Of a DNA stretch of 64,000 bases, positions 1-10,033 are shown one piece after another. How positions within the stretch are numbered: position 1 is the first letter of the stretch; each line of letters starts with the position of its first letter. This DNA is from Schizochytrium sp. TIO01 (taxonomy: Eukaryota; Sar; Bigyra; Thraustochytrida; Thraustochytriidae). The notes beneath the pieces were generated by a model, which was not told the DNA's origin, ran no database searches, and saw nothing but the letters and a program-made list of their open reading frames with translations. The stretch spans positions 2,082,001 through 2,146,000 of the forward strand of contig SMSO01000036.1 of the NCBI GenBank assembly GCA_004764695.1, read 5' to 3'. The position numbers and the translations under genes are program-made.

Positions 1-1503
1 AGCACCAGCAGCCACGAGAGAACGAGAGCCATCTGCGCTCCGACGAAGATGCGCCGGCTGGAAAGCCGCCATGGCCAATACAAAGCGCCTCCGTGAAACG
101 TTAGGACCAAACTTTGCCATCACTGCCGCAAAAAGTTCCTGAACTGTTGCTGTCGTTGGCAGTGTAACAACAATGGACTTCTTTCTTTTCTCAATGAACA
201 CGCGCATAGTAAAAGTATTCGACGATTGAAGAGGGGCGCTGCGGCCCGTTTGTGTGCGGGTATCTACGCATTCCTCAATCCAATTGACGGTTCTAAGTGC
301 GATATCTACAGAGCTAGTTCCGTCACGCAGACGAGTTGGTTTGCCGTCGAACTCGATATCGTGAATGTTCTTCATTGACGGCCGCCAACCAGTTGCCATG
401 AGAAGACGCAACACTGTGCCAAAGTGCGTCTCGAAACAGCTGTTTTGAAGGTTTTCAACCCGAATAGCCAGGGGTGCCCCGCTTTGTGCGCGCTCCAAAA
501 GGCCGCGAAGAGAGGTCATCATGGTCTTGATCCCCAACATCCAGCGGACGTCCACACGGTCAAGGAGCGTAGCCAATTGGTTCGCGGCCTCTTGCAAGAC
601 CTCATCAATGGACTCAAAAGAAGAGCTGCTGGTGTGACTCTGCGATAGCATTACAGGTGGCTGGCCCATGACCATAAGGTCTTGATTGTCGCCGCTGTGA
701 TTCCGAGAGAGAATAACCGGGTCGCCCCTGCGTCGCTTTGCCTCAGCTTCTCCAGCCTCCTCGCGAGACGATTGTGTCTGGGCCCTGCATACCGTCCTTG
801 GCTCCACCTTATCATGAAACTGGCCTGAATTACTACTCGCTGCCGTACAAGGGGCCATCGGCGGTGATGTTTCATGTGAAGCAGTCTGCATTGAAGTGCT
901 TTGAGAACTCGCATTTCCCACATCTTCGTTTCCAATCTCAGTTTCAACTGAATTACGTGTAAGGTTTTCGTCTGCAACTGCATTAGTATATGTGTTCGAA
1001 GCTATGTTCGCGTTTGTATTGGCGTTCGTGGCAATGTGGTCTGCATTAGATCGCGCTCTACGTTCGCCATTACGTCCATAAGTGGCATCCTGGCCGATCC
1101 TACTACTACGCATTGCTTTCACGACCTCCTCCTGATGCGAAGCTGCTCCTGGATGTTTAGCAACTCCCTGTTCTGCAGTGTTTGGACTTCCAAGGTTGTT
1201 TGAAGAAGGTTCATTTGGCACCAAGCTTGGCGCTGGAGTCGGATCTACACTCAAATGTGATGAAGATGTCGAAGGCGCTGCACGCTTAGCGCCAGCTCGG
1301 ACGCCCGTGTCTGTGTTGATGTTGATGTCGAGGTCCAGATCAAGGTCTGCCCCACGAGGTTGCTCTTGGGTGACTTGATCACCGGAGTTCGTGAAGTCTG
1401 GGGGGGTAGCAGCGCTGGCGTTGGCATCGGCGTTGGTGCTCCTAGCCTTCTGCGCTCTCGCCATCTCCGCGCCCATGGCAGGATTTTGCGAAGCGTCGGC
1501 CAT
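1..1503 (-). CDS. UBXN6/UBXD1-like p97 cofactor, PUB + UBX domains (C-terminus cut by window edge)
   Basis: An open frame of 501 codons starts at the ATG at 1503-1501, the only ATG after an upstream in-frame TAG, and runs off the left edge without an intron. Residues 1-300 are low-complexity, rich in Asn, Thr, Ala and Ser. Residues about 319-405 resemble a PUB domain: a leucine-rich helix, then VENLQNSCFETHFGTV and LLMATGW. Residues about 429-501 resemble a ubiquitin-like UBX fold, with strands TMRVFIEK and SIVVTLP, then an AF-QPAHLRRS turn followed by SLVAAGA, as in the FPRRVF...L..AGL end of UBX domains. PUB followed by UBX is the order in UBXN6/UBXD1, a cofactor of the p97/VCP ATPase in endolysosomal and ER degradation. 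The assignment rests on motif and order, not on a search. ASPL-type UBX proteins are the alternative. Confidence 0.6.
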   Translation of the reverse strand, partial: MADASQNPAMGAEMARAQKARSTNADANASAATPPDFTNSGDQVTQEQPRGADLDLDLDININTDTGVRAGAKRAAPSTSSSHLSVDPTPAPSLVPNEPSSNNLGSPNTAEQGVAKHPGAASHQEEVVKAMRSSRIGQDATYGRNGERRARSNADHIATNANTNANIASNTYTNAVADENLTRNSVETEIGNEDVGNASSQSTSMQTASHETSPPMAPCTAASSNSGQFHDKVEPRTVCRAQTQSSREEAGEAEAKRRRGDPVILSRNHSGDNQDLMVMGQPPVMLSQSHTSSSSFESIDEVLQEAANQLATLLDRVDVRWMLGIKTMMTSLRGLLERAQSGAPLAIRVENLQNSCFETHFGTVLRLLMATGWRPSMKNIHDIEFDGKPTRLRDGTSSVDIALRTVNWIEECVDTRTQTGRSAPLQSSNTFTMRVFIEKRKKSIVVTLPTTATVQELFAAVMAKFGPNVSRRRFVLAMAAFQPAHLRRSADGSRSLVAAGA

Positions 1504-3580
1504 ACCCGCGCGGATCACCGGAGATGCGGCGGAAGGTGCAAGCGGGAGCGAGGGAACGAAGCTCTTGTGCCCCACTCGCTACCGAGATCCGCGTTTGCGG
1601 TGATTGTGTTCTGCGAGACCATACTCGACAATAATGATAATCTTGATCTTTTCGTGATCATTTTTTTGTTACTGTTCTTGTTGTTCTCCTCATAATTGAG
1701 CAAGTAAATGTGGACTTCTTAAGAATCCCTCACTCATCAACAGACTGAGGTTTCAAAGAATCAAGTGAGAGATAGCCTTACTTTGGTTTCTGCAAATGAG
1801 TGAATGGAATGGTTGGGGGGTGTCTTGTTTTCTAACCTTGTGATAAAATAACTGTATCTTACTTTTTACAATCTTGTGCTGGTAGAAAAGGTTTAGTCGA
1901 TCTGGATGCTCATGAGAAGAAGATTGAGAACCTCACAGAAATCGAAGCTCGCAGTCTCGGAGTTGAGGAATCCTATGGATCTACGGGTAAAACACACCTG
2001 CTGGATAAGAGAAGAGCGGCTACGAATTACATGAATTTTAACGCAGTCTAATTTAACCACCTTTAGGGTGGATCGCTTTCCCCAATCTGAAATGCCAGGT
2101 TTGCTTTTCGAAAATCATACCATACTAGAGAAGAACTATATTCAGTGAAATAGAGCATGGTAAACCAGCGAGCCAATTCATGAATCTTCACTTGGAATTT
2201 CACTTTGTGCTTTGGGCATACCCAGAACGAGCCTAGAGGCTTGAAAATTGATGAGGCACAAAGCTCGGTTTCCATAGAAGGTTCAGCATCCATGCCTCGC
2301 AGCCCAAAAGTCCCGAACCAGAATACAAACAACTATTTTTGAAAGGGTACGGATTTGAAGTAGGCCAACTTGGACTAAATTTAATGAGATGAAAGCTCGT
2401 ACCACGTTTCATTCTTCAAGGGACTAGTATGATGGGCTACCCCTTTTCTTTGTTAAAAGTATCATGCCATGCTGTAAGAAATTACGGCTTTGGCAGATTT
2501 ACAACAATGTGCAAATAAGAATGCTCCGGTCTTCAAGATTTTTTCTGAAAACTTAAACGATGTAGTACATAGAGGTCTCTACGACGGCCAGGCTCTCTGG
2601 GCCTGATAAGCCTCCTGCTTTTCACTTGCGCTGGGTTCTTTGTAAAAACAGAGAGCTCTACTCCTATTGGCTAAGCTAGGTAGACTTGGGCACGTCAGAA
2701 ATCGCAGTGATGCTTATGCAGCCTTTCGAAGGGGCAATCAAAGGACTTGACAAAGAGGCCCGAGAAGAAGAAGAAGAAGAAGACGCAAAGCAGTGGATAA
2801 GAAAATGCTTGCAAAGAATTCGCGTTTCTAAAATCTCGCATAGGTATGACCTTGCTTTTCTTTTACTGCTTGTCATGGCCATTTTCCATATGCAGGAGTT
2901 CAGCCAGCATGTCAGGATCATTTTCTCTTTTGCCGCGACGCATCACATTGGAATAACTACATGCAACATGAATGAAATTGCCGCATTTCCCCATACGAAA
3001 AAGTTGAGGGAAAGAGAACCAGAACAGAGAGTACGAAATATTACTTTGGCCTCTAAAATCCACTCATATTTTCCTTGCTTGAAGAGATATTGGACCTCCC
3101 CTGCTGTTGCGAATGCTTCAACTTGTGTCCACTGGAGCATCAAGTACTAAAAGTCCCGAGCGACCGCGGACCTCTCCCTGAGCAGTCCTCGCACACACCT
3201 TGCGTACAATAGCGAGTGCTAACAGTCCTAGTAGAGACTGGAAAACACTTCGACTCGGAGAAGGAAGCAAAAGGCGATGAAATGATCAATTCTTGGACGC
3301 GTCCCAGAGTTCTCGAGCCCGCTTCAGCAAACCGATACTGCAAGTCTCCTGGGCCCTCGCCGGTTCGAGGAGGTTGGTCAACAGACTTGGGTTGAACTGT
3401 TGGTTGCATCGCAAAGTAGCTCGGCCTTTCCTTCGTACAGCTTGGCTTCCCGAGGTGATAGGCCAAGAAAGGAAATAGCCGCAGAAAGCTATTGGTATAG
3501 GCCTATATCGTGACACGTTGAAAGGAGAAGCTTGCTTTTGCAGAAGCATAAGATTGAGGATTCAAGGTGTACCAAGAACA
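1504..3580. other. Intergenic region with one possible small spliced gene
   Basis: About 2.1 kb lies between the divergent UBXN6-like and SLC49-like genes. No conserved protein was recognised in any frame. The only coding-like signal is the acidic mini-ORF with a good intron at 2710-2956, listed separately. The rest is ordinary mixed-composition sequence that presumably carries both promoters. Confidence 0.4.
2710..2956 (+). CDS. Possible two-exon small acidic protein, unknown
   Basis: A reading frame from the ATG at 2710 encodes an amphipathic segment with a run of six Glu (EEEEEED) and then a basic helix, WIRKCLQRIRV. It is followed by a good intron: GTATGA at 2845 to a TATGCAG acceptor at 2898, about 54 nt with a T-rich interior. 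Splicing gives a peptide of about 64 residues ending near 2956. No family was recognised. Supporting it is an intron length similar to others here (43 and 68 nt). Against it are its small size and lack of any conserved motif. It may be the 3' part of something longer. Confidence 0.25.
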
Positions 3581-5338
3581 ATGGGGACCTCATGCCTTCT
3601 ACGGTGGTCTATTCTCCTGGTCTTTTCGTTGTCTGCGTTTGCGAATGGCCTGAACGGGATGGCCATGGCATCTATTGCAAAGAAGATATCGGCCTATTTC
3701 CATGTGAGCTACAATGCCGTTAACCAACTCACGGTGTTTGGCATGATCTTTCCAATTCTCACGTATGTTCCTGCGATGTGGATATGCGATCGCAATAACA
3801 TTGAACTTCCATATTACCTTGCAATGTTCGTGGTTGTTACTTCCATGTGGGTAAGGTACCTTTTCGCGACGGCAGATGCAAATGGCTTTGCAGTGATACT
3901 ACTTACGCAGGCAATGGTATCACTAGTCTCTGGACCCTTACTCAATTGTTTACCTCCTGCTCTTTCACATGCGTTTTTCCCCAAACAGGAACAAACCTTG
4001 GCCACGAGCATTGGCACTCTTTCATCCTTACTTGGCCTTGGCGCTGGCCTAGTCTTGGCGCCCATTTTTGAAGAAAGTATCCCTGAGCTCTTGCTCTTTC
4101 ACGCCTGGGCTGTGACTATCCCCCTCGGACTATCTATGTTTTGTTTGGATGCTGCGAAACTGTGTGCTCCTGTCTCTACAGAGGACGATGAGCGAAGAAC
4201 CTCTTTTGGAGAACTTGTGCGGTCCATGTCAGCACTTTCATCGCCGTCGAGTATGGGATTTTCACCTGTGCGGCCGGAGGAGCACACCATGCTTGTAGGT
4301 GAACACGAAATTTATGACCCATCCGCATACCATCGGATCATGCATCGTGAGGATAGCGGCCGGGGTCCAGCTTTTTACGCTATTCCGTGTAGAAATTTCA
4401 AGCGTGGTACTGGGGGCAAAGGTGTACATGTTCCTTTTGTCTTAAGTTCAGCTTACCACATCGTCGAGGAGCGAGAAGAGGATGTTGACGAGCTGGGTCA
4501 TCGTTTTTCCTTTTCAGCGATTTCCTCAAACGCCCAGCAACAGACCCATTCAAGGAGCTCTGCAAGAGGTGAGATGGAGCAGGGAGGTCCTCAAGACAGG
4601 GCTTCAAGCACGTTGCACTCTGACACCATTCGTCTCAATAACGGTAGTGAGATAAATGATCACTCTGAGGAAGCTCTTGAGGTGCCTCTCCTGGAGAATG
4701 ACAGGTTTTCAGAGGAAATCGCATTGAGTCCATATTTGGAAGCTCTGAAAAGCGTGGTGTGTTGTGGCATTTTTCTTCGTCTTACTATTGCTATTAGCTT
4801 GCTTACAAGTGTGATCACCTGCCTTATGACTTTGGTTAATGAAGCAAGCCCACCTTCCATTGATAACGCAGCTGGAGCCCAAGTGGTGTCTGGATTGTTT
4901 TTCGGTTTTGGAACTATTGGTACAACTATAATGAGTATGCTTGCTGACAATGAATCAAGGCGCCACATACAAGTCGCACGTGCGTCAGTTCTTCTCAGTA
5001 TTTTGCCTATTCTTATAACTATGCTTGGATGGCACCTTGATTATGCCGTGCTCATCTATACAGGCATTTCGTTCCTTGGCTTCTTCGGGTTTGGATTATT
5101 GCCTATTTGTATTGAGTTAGGTATTAAAATTACTTATGATGAAGCTAATGAGGACATGAGCGCAGCTGTTGCTGGACTCATACAGGCAAGTACAAATGTA
5201 TCATCGGTCTTTCTCATTCTTATTACGACTCCAGGAAATATCCCTGGTCTTACAACTCCTTACATCCCATTCGTTTGGCTTGGAGTTTTCTACTTTGGAG
5301 CAATCTTGTTCTTCACTATTCCTGTCCGTTGCTCTTGA
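3581..5338 (+). CDS. SLC49/FLVCR-like major facilitator transporter
   Basis: This is a 585-residue polytopic membrane protein. The frame is open further upstream but only from a TTG, so the first ATG (3581) is taken as start. Residues 8-28 give RWSILLVFSLSAFANGLNG, matching the RW.ILL.FSL....N start of FLVCR/DIRC2 proteins, and TM2 ends FPILTYVPAMWICD like the loop 2-3 motif of that family. Six helices lie in residues 8-190, then a long hydrophilic loop (about 195-385, rich in Ser, Glu and His), then six more helices to the C-terminus. SLC49 members export heme or carry choline or pyridoxine; the substrate here cannot be read from sequence. The long central loop is larger than in animal members and probably regulatory. 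It converges on the XRCC4-like gene with only 172 bp between stops. Confidence 0.7.
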   Translation: MGTSCLLRWSILLVFSLSAFANGLNGMAMASIAKKISAYFHVSYNAVNQLTVFGMIFPILTYVPAMWICDRNNIELPYYLAMFVVVTSMWVRYLFATADANGFAVILLTQAMVSLVSGPLLNCLPPALSHAFFPKQEQTLATSIGTLSSLLGLGAGLVLAPIFEESIPELLLFHAWAVTIPLGLSMFCLDAAKLCAPVSTEDDERRTSFGELVRSMSALSSPSSMGFSPVRPEEHTMLVGEHEIYDPSAYHRIMHREDSGRGPAFYAIPCRNFKRGTGGKGVHVPFVLSSAYHIVEEREEDVDELGHRFSFSAISSNAQQQTHSRSSARGEMEQGGPQDRASSTLHSDTIRLNNGSEINDHSEEALEVPLLENDRFSEEIALSPYLEALKSVVCCGIFLRLTIAISLLTSVITCLMTLVNEASPPSIDNAAGAQVVSGLFFGFGTIGTTIMSMLADNESRRHIQVARASVLLSILPILITMLGWHLDYAVLIYTGISFLGFFGFGLLPICIELGIKITYDEANEDMSAAVAGLIQASTNVSSVFLILITTPGNIPGLTTPYIPFVWLGVFYFGAILFFTIPVRCS

Positions 5339-5510
5339 ATTCAGCTCAACCTTGCATTCAATGTCATCGAGTAGACACAATCTGAGATGCTGAAAGAAAC
5401 AAATGGAGGAATGTATCTATTCATAACACGTTTATAGCGAAAGTAGAGCAATACATATATCATTTTTCCTCTTATTAATTTTACATGCATGATTCTCTTA
5501 AACGACGGTA

Positions 5511-7865
5511 TTAACGAAGCTGCCAGACTGCGACATCACGTTGGTCACGATCGTCTTCATCGTCTTCACTCTCGGAATCATTCAAGAGAAGATTCGGAGC
5601 GGCAACCTTTGGTTCCTTTAATCCGCCATCACTCAAAGATGTAGTTGTAGTAGACACTGACGCTGGCTGTCTTAATTCTGTTGAGGGCTTCGTTGAAGCC
5701 TCATTTGACGTAGTGATAATTTCTTGAAAATTGAGCACTTTTGTTGTTGCATGAAAATTCTGGTTAGTCTTTTCTCTGACCAAAGTGCTGGTCTCTGATG
5801 AAGCAGATTTTCTCTCCTTTTCATCGCTATCCGAAACCCGTGTCCTCTTAGGAGGAGAGTCATCGTCACCATCCTTTGAAGAGGCTTTCCTCAATGGCAC
5901 AGGTGTAGACGGTGCCGCTTCTGGTGGGCTAGGAACCGGTGCCCGAGGGCGCTTTGTGGCTATAAGTCCGGACTTTGAGCCTATTTGTCCTTTGACGTTT
6001 CTCCGGGAACCGGGGTGCTTGCGAACCGCTTCTTGAATGTAAGGGTGGGCATCTGCGAGATCAAATTTTTTATTTACCTCTGCCGTATTTCTCCATGCAG
6101 ATGCAACACTTGCCATCTTCTTCCAGTCTACGATCTTTGCAAAGGCAATAGACTGTTTTGTGTCTTTCAAAGGAGCCCAAATGAGATAGCGAATAGAACA
6201 GTTATCCTTTTCTGAAATACACTCGGTAAAGCAACTTGGCATGTCGCGTTGCGCTTCCCCTTCCTTGCTTCGCGCGCTTCCCTGGCTTTTTGCCCCAACT
6301 TGCACCCTGCAAGTAGGAGCTGGTGCACCCATGGGTATGTTGTCAGAATCAGGGTGGGCTGCTTTAGTATCTTTCTTCTGTTGTTCTTCACCCAATTGCG
6401 CGACTTGGGTGTTTTGTGTTGCCTGTGTCTCTGAATGACTAAGAGTTGAAAGGCCAGCTCCTGTGACTCGGCGATTAAGACGAGATGCCGAGGTTGTACG
6501 TTTGACTGCCTCAGTCAGCGGTGATTGCGAGTTGAAATGTTCGGATCCCTCATGACCTTGCACACGGCGACGAGGAGACTCAAGTGTTTTACGTTGCGTT
6601 GCCAAAGAAGTTTGCGTACTGGTTGCGTCCAATGTTGATGCGCGTGTTTCGTACGGATGACTACTTGTATTCATGGTATTAGACATATTTGTTCCAGATG
6701 CCCTCCTATTGGTGTGAGACGTTCTGAAGGTACCAACATCACCGAAATCGTCATCTTCATCGTTATCGTCAGATACATCCTCGTCCTCCCCATGTCTACT
6801 AGATGCACGACTGATTCTGCTGTGACGTCTTCTCCCTCGATTCGAATCACCTGAGTCGTATGCTCCATCCTGATCACTATCTTGAGCATCTTCCTCATCA
6901 ACTCCGTCACCCCGCCCCACAGTCATACGACCTCTGGCACGCCGAAGGTTGGCAAGCATCTCCTTCTTGCCATTAAGAACCTGGGCAAAGCGTTCAAGAA
7001 GGTCAGCTCGTTGGCGTTCAACAATATCAGCAACAGCTTCTTGATCAGCCTGCGACTTCTCCATAGCCTCGTGACATATCTTCAATTCATTTTCGCGACG
7101 TTTCTCGTCTGCACGATCTGCAATGCCTTTTCGCACTACTGCATCAAACGCAAGCTGTCGAGCCTTGGCGATCTGATCTGCACCACTCACCCTAAGTAAT
7201 GGTACACGAAGCTTTCTTAGCGGCACAAGGTCTTTTGTAATCTTAGAAATATCAAGAATTTTTCGCTCTCGACCCTCAGGTGCTGGTGGAAGGTCTTCGC
7301 GACCTGTCTCATCTACAAGTCTATACCTTAGTGAGATTTTTGAGCCAGCTGTTGTGAACCTTGCTGAGTTTCGCTGGATGAAATCTTCTGGCTCCTCCGG
7401 ATCGAGGGCACCTTGCTGCTCGTGGCAAATGTCGATGACACCCTCCCAGACCTCTTCTGCACAGTCCAAGACTGTGAGCAAAAGCGCTTCGTGACTGTAT
7501 TCTGAATCTAGCCCTGCAGGAATTGTTTCTTGGCTTCTGCTTTGTCCAGAGGTTATTGATGCTTGTGTACCAGAACGGTTTGATTCACGGTTAGGTTGAC
7601 CAGGATTTTCGGGAACGGCAAGTGGCTCTTGTTTAACTTTTAAAAGGTCTTCGCCAGCAAAATTCTGTGTCGGGTTTTGCATGAGCTTGGCGCTCAGAGA
7701 TTGCGTTGCTTGAGTTGCATTTCCAGGCACTTGCGACGGAGGCGTCAAAGTCGTGTTTGAGGTCGAGCTGGGGTTAGAAATTCGTTGCAGAGGTCGCAGC
7801 ACAAAGTAGTACGGTCGGGAGCGAGCATCGCGGCCCCTCGACAGCAGAACGTCAAGCCTATTCAT
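5511..7865 (-). CDS. XRCC4: XRCC4-like DNA ligase IV scaffold, greatly extended C-terminus
   Basis: A single-exon protein of 784 residues starts at the ATG at 7865. Residues about 120-225 fit the XRCC4 head: a Trp in EEVWEGVI, then KISLRYRLVD. Residues about 227-313 form a long charged coiled coil ending ERFAQVLNGKKEMLANL, closely resembling the ligase-IV-binding stalk of XRCC4 (RF..VLN.KK..I..L). An acidic stretch with AYDSGDS follows where animal XRCC4 has its CK2 site for PNKP. The remainder is disordered except for a Trp-containing block (about 545-640, including IAFAKIVDWKK and ASAWRN), then a bipartite basic NLS (PPKRTRV) and an acidic tail. XRCC4 bridges ends with XLF and activates ligase IV in non-homologous end joining. 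It is much longer than human XRCC4 (about 336 residues). It is transcribed divergently from STN1. Confidence 0.65.
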   Translation of the reverse strand: MNRLDVLLSRGRDARSRPYYFVLRPLQRISNPSSTSNTTLTPPSQVPGNATQATQSLSAKLMQNPTQNFAGEDLLKVKQEPLAVPENPGQPNRESNRSGTQASITSGQSRSQETIPAGLDSEYSHEALLLTVLDCAEEVWEGVIDICHEQQGALDPEEPEDFIQRNSARFTTAGSKISLRYRLVDETGREDLPPAPEGRERKILDISKITKDLVPLRKLRVPLLRVSGADQIAKARQLAFDAVVRKGIADRADEKRRENELKICHEAMEKSQADQEAVADIVERQRADLLERFAQVLNGKKEMLANLRRARGRMTVGRGDGVDEEDAQDSDQDGAYDSGDSNRGRRRHSRISRASSRHGEDEDVSDDNDEDDDFGDVGTFRTSHTNRRASGTNMSNTMNTSSHPYETRASTLDATSTQTSLATQRKTLESPRRRVQGHEGSEHFNSQSPLTEAVKRTTSASRLNRRVTGAGLSTLSHSETQATQNTQVAQLGEEQQKKDTKAAHPDSDNIPMGAPAPTCRVQVGAKSQGSARSKEGEAQRDMPSCFTECISEKDNCSIRYLIWAPLKDTKQSIAFAKIVDWKKMASVASAWRNTAEVNKKFDLADAHPYIQEAVRKHPGSRRNVKGQIGSKSGLIATKRPRAPVPSPPEAAPSTPVPLRKASSKDGDDDSPPKRTRVSDSDEKERKSASSETSTLVREKTNQNFHATTKVLNFQEIITTSNEASTKPSTELRQPASVSTTTTSLSDGGLKEPKVAAPNLLLNDSESEDDEDDRDQRDVAVWQLR

Positions 7866-8697
7866 ACCTGTTCACTGCGCGCTACGGAAGCGGGTCCTCG
7901 AGGAAACCCGACCCCGGTTTCGCACAGGGTCAAAGAGACTCAACAGGCTGGGACTTCTTGAGTTTTGAAGAGGTCTGTTTCCATTCTTACGAAGCCCGTT
8001 TTTTGGTTGTTCACCAACACAGCCTTATTTATACATTTGTCTATATCATGATATGAGAATTATAGGACTTATCCTTGGGACCAATCTGCCCCTTTTCTTT
8101 TTTAATATTGGGGCAGCTCTTGTCAAAACCCGGCCTAGTTGGTTCAATCCTCTCGAGAAGCAAACTATTCTGAAAACTATCGAGGGAGACAATCAACGGA
8201 TGGCCTTGGATGTAGAATTGACAAGAAATGTGGTCGTTATACGCCCTCAATTACCTCTGCTCTCACCATTTTGTACTATAGCCCCTACCATGGGATCATA
8301 GTCCTTATTGAGATAGGAGAAGTAGTCTTATGGGGGGTTAATGTAGGACTTAGCACGTGACGAAGGTTATGTCAAAAGGAGTTAAACGAGGAGGGGTTAC
8401 ATTTCTGACGGAATGGAGAGCGCATGGGCTGGGAATCAAACTCCAAGTTGGGATGTTCACAGCACCACTGAGCCCCGAGAGTACGTGCAAGACTTACCTG
8501 GAGGGCAATAGGAGGGAGCAAAGAGACAAAGCAAGGTTACTGTTTAGACCTAAGGAGGGTATTTACGGATAACTTTTGAGAGTCGCGAAGACTGGGTTCT
8601 TCTGGTTGATGGCCTTCTTGAAGAGCTAGCTCTGAGCTAGTTGCTCCTCAAAGATTTGGTTGGCATAGCAGGACATCTTCAAGAACAGATCCCGCCG
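7866..8697. promoter_or_regulatory. Shared upstream region of divergent XRCC4-like and STN1-like genes
   Basis: These 832 bp separate the two divergent start codons. No reading frame here looks protein-coding. By position it must contain both promoters and 5' leaders. I see no convincing TATA box or named operator. It is GC-richer next to the XRCC4 start (7866-7930) and AT-richer between 8000 and 8120. Confidence 0.4.
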
Positions 8698-9825
8698 ATG
8701 CATGCAAAGAGACTAAGAGATGTATCTACATCGGGGAGTAGCGAAACTCTGGGGAAAAGTGAAGAATGTAGAGAGGAAAGAAGGCACCAAATTGCAGCTG
8801 CAAGCGATTGGGGTCTCAATCCTTTGTTCTGGTGCCATGTAACAATGCTTATTGCTCAGGTTCATGGCCTGAGACAAGACAAAGAGAGCCAGTGCGAACA
8901 TGTCTTGTGTGGGATGCACTCAATTTCTCGAGCTGAAATAATGGGCATCATCACTTCCATAGATATTCGTGAAAATTTAGTGAAGTATCTTGTTGACGAC
9001 GGAACTGGTGTAATTGCCTGCGTTGAGTGGAAAACAAACACTCCAGGGATAAACAAACTTAGACTTAAGACTCAAAGGCAAATAGAAATCACATTTAAGC
9101 TCGGCCAGCGGGTACATGTTTTAGGTAAACTCAAACTAATGCTCTCTGAGTATTCAGAAGGTTCCTCAGCAGATATGAAACGTGAACTCATTATAACGAC
9201 CATTCTTCCTGTAAATGATCCGAATGAGGAGATTTTGCACTGGGCACGGGCAAAGCTTCTGATGGAGACAATGTATTCCAAGCCAGCGCACAGTGCCTTT
9301 GCAAAATCTTGGAAGCTCCACTTTGCAACGGACGGGAATGAAGCAGTTTCGGAAATTGCGGAGAGGACGGAAACTCTTCTCGGAGGTTTGTTACTTAAAC
9401 ATTTGGAGCAACATGAAACTTCGTCAACTGATGAAATCTTTTTTAGACTGCGTGACTTCGTGGAGCTGGAGAACCTTTGGAAGGAAACGCAGCGTCGCAC
9501 GGGGCTCCGGCCCACGGAAGCTCGCAAATTTCTTGGAGGCGCCTTAGAACGTCTTGTTAATAGTGGTAAAATATTCCACATTATGGACCTGTATGGCCTT
9601 GTTTCACAGGACCGAGTGTTGATACCTGCAATTGTATTGACTCTAGCAAAATTTGATTCTGAGAAAGGCTTACGCATGCATGCGCTATTGAAAACGCTTC
9701 ATGCCGATGAACGATGTAAAAATGTTTCTCAGGAAGCAATCGATTCTGCTTTAACCCGTCTCAAAGATATTGGGGATGTTTATGAGCCTAGGCACCGCAG
9801 CTTTCGATTGCGCAAGAACCTCTAA
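8698..9825 (+). CDS. STN1: STN1-like CST complex subunit (OB fold + winged helix)
   Basis: This protein has 375 residues counted from the first in-frame ATG at 8698; the frame is open 19 codons further up, but only from a TTG. A short N-terminal helix, GLNPLFWCHVTMLIAQV, matches the GLDPVF...... segment of STN1. Residues about 78-181 form an OB fold: AEIMGIITSIDIREN, then YLVDDGTGVIACVEWK, equivalent to the VDDSTGVI.C..WK strand pair that marks human STN1, and later LGQRVHVLGKL. The C-terminal half is helical with alternating charged and hydrophobic residues, consistent with the winged-helix domains. With CTC1 and TEN1, STN1 binds single-stranded DNA at telomeres and recruits DNA polymerase alpha-primase. 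RPA32 shares the fold, but the DD.TG.I.C..W motif favours STN1. Confidence 0.75.
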   Translation: MHAKRLRDVSTSGSSETLGKSEECREERRHQIAAASDWGLNPLFWCHVTMLIAQVHGLRQDKESQCEHVLCGMHSISRAEIMGIITSIDIRENLVKYLVDDGTGVIACVEWKTNTPGINKLRLKTQRQIEITFKLGQRVHVLGKLKLMLSEYSEGSSADMKRELIITTILPVNDPNEEILHWARAKLLMETMYSKPAHSAFAKSWKLHFATDGNEAVSEIAERTETLLGGLLLKHLEQHETSSTDEIFFRLRDFVELENLWKETQRRTGLRPTEARKFLGGALERLVNSGKIFHIMDLYGLVSQDRVLIPAIVLTLAKFDSEKGLRMHALLKTLHADERCKNVSQEAIDSALTRLKDIGDVYEPRHRSFRLRKNL

Positions 9826-10033
9826 ATGTATATAATCAGGTAGAGGAAAACAGTTTTGCCACAAATGATATACATCTTTGTATCTAAAATTGCTTCACAT
9901 ATGCTTCCTTTTTATGTCCACTGGTAAATTAGATCTCAGGTCCAGGATGGATTTTATGCGGGGTCTTAAAGGATATAGTTTCATTTACGTGGGCAAAAAT
10001 GGTTTGATGTCATATTACAACTAGGATATTCAA

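Noticed and set aside
8130-8160. GGTTCAATCC resembling a tRNA T-arm (B box)
   Set aside because: No matching A box or cloverleaf upstream or downstream at the right spacing.
9072-9677. 201-codon minus-strand frame inside STN1
   Set aside because: Antisense shadow of the OB and winged-helix region.
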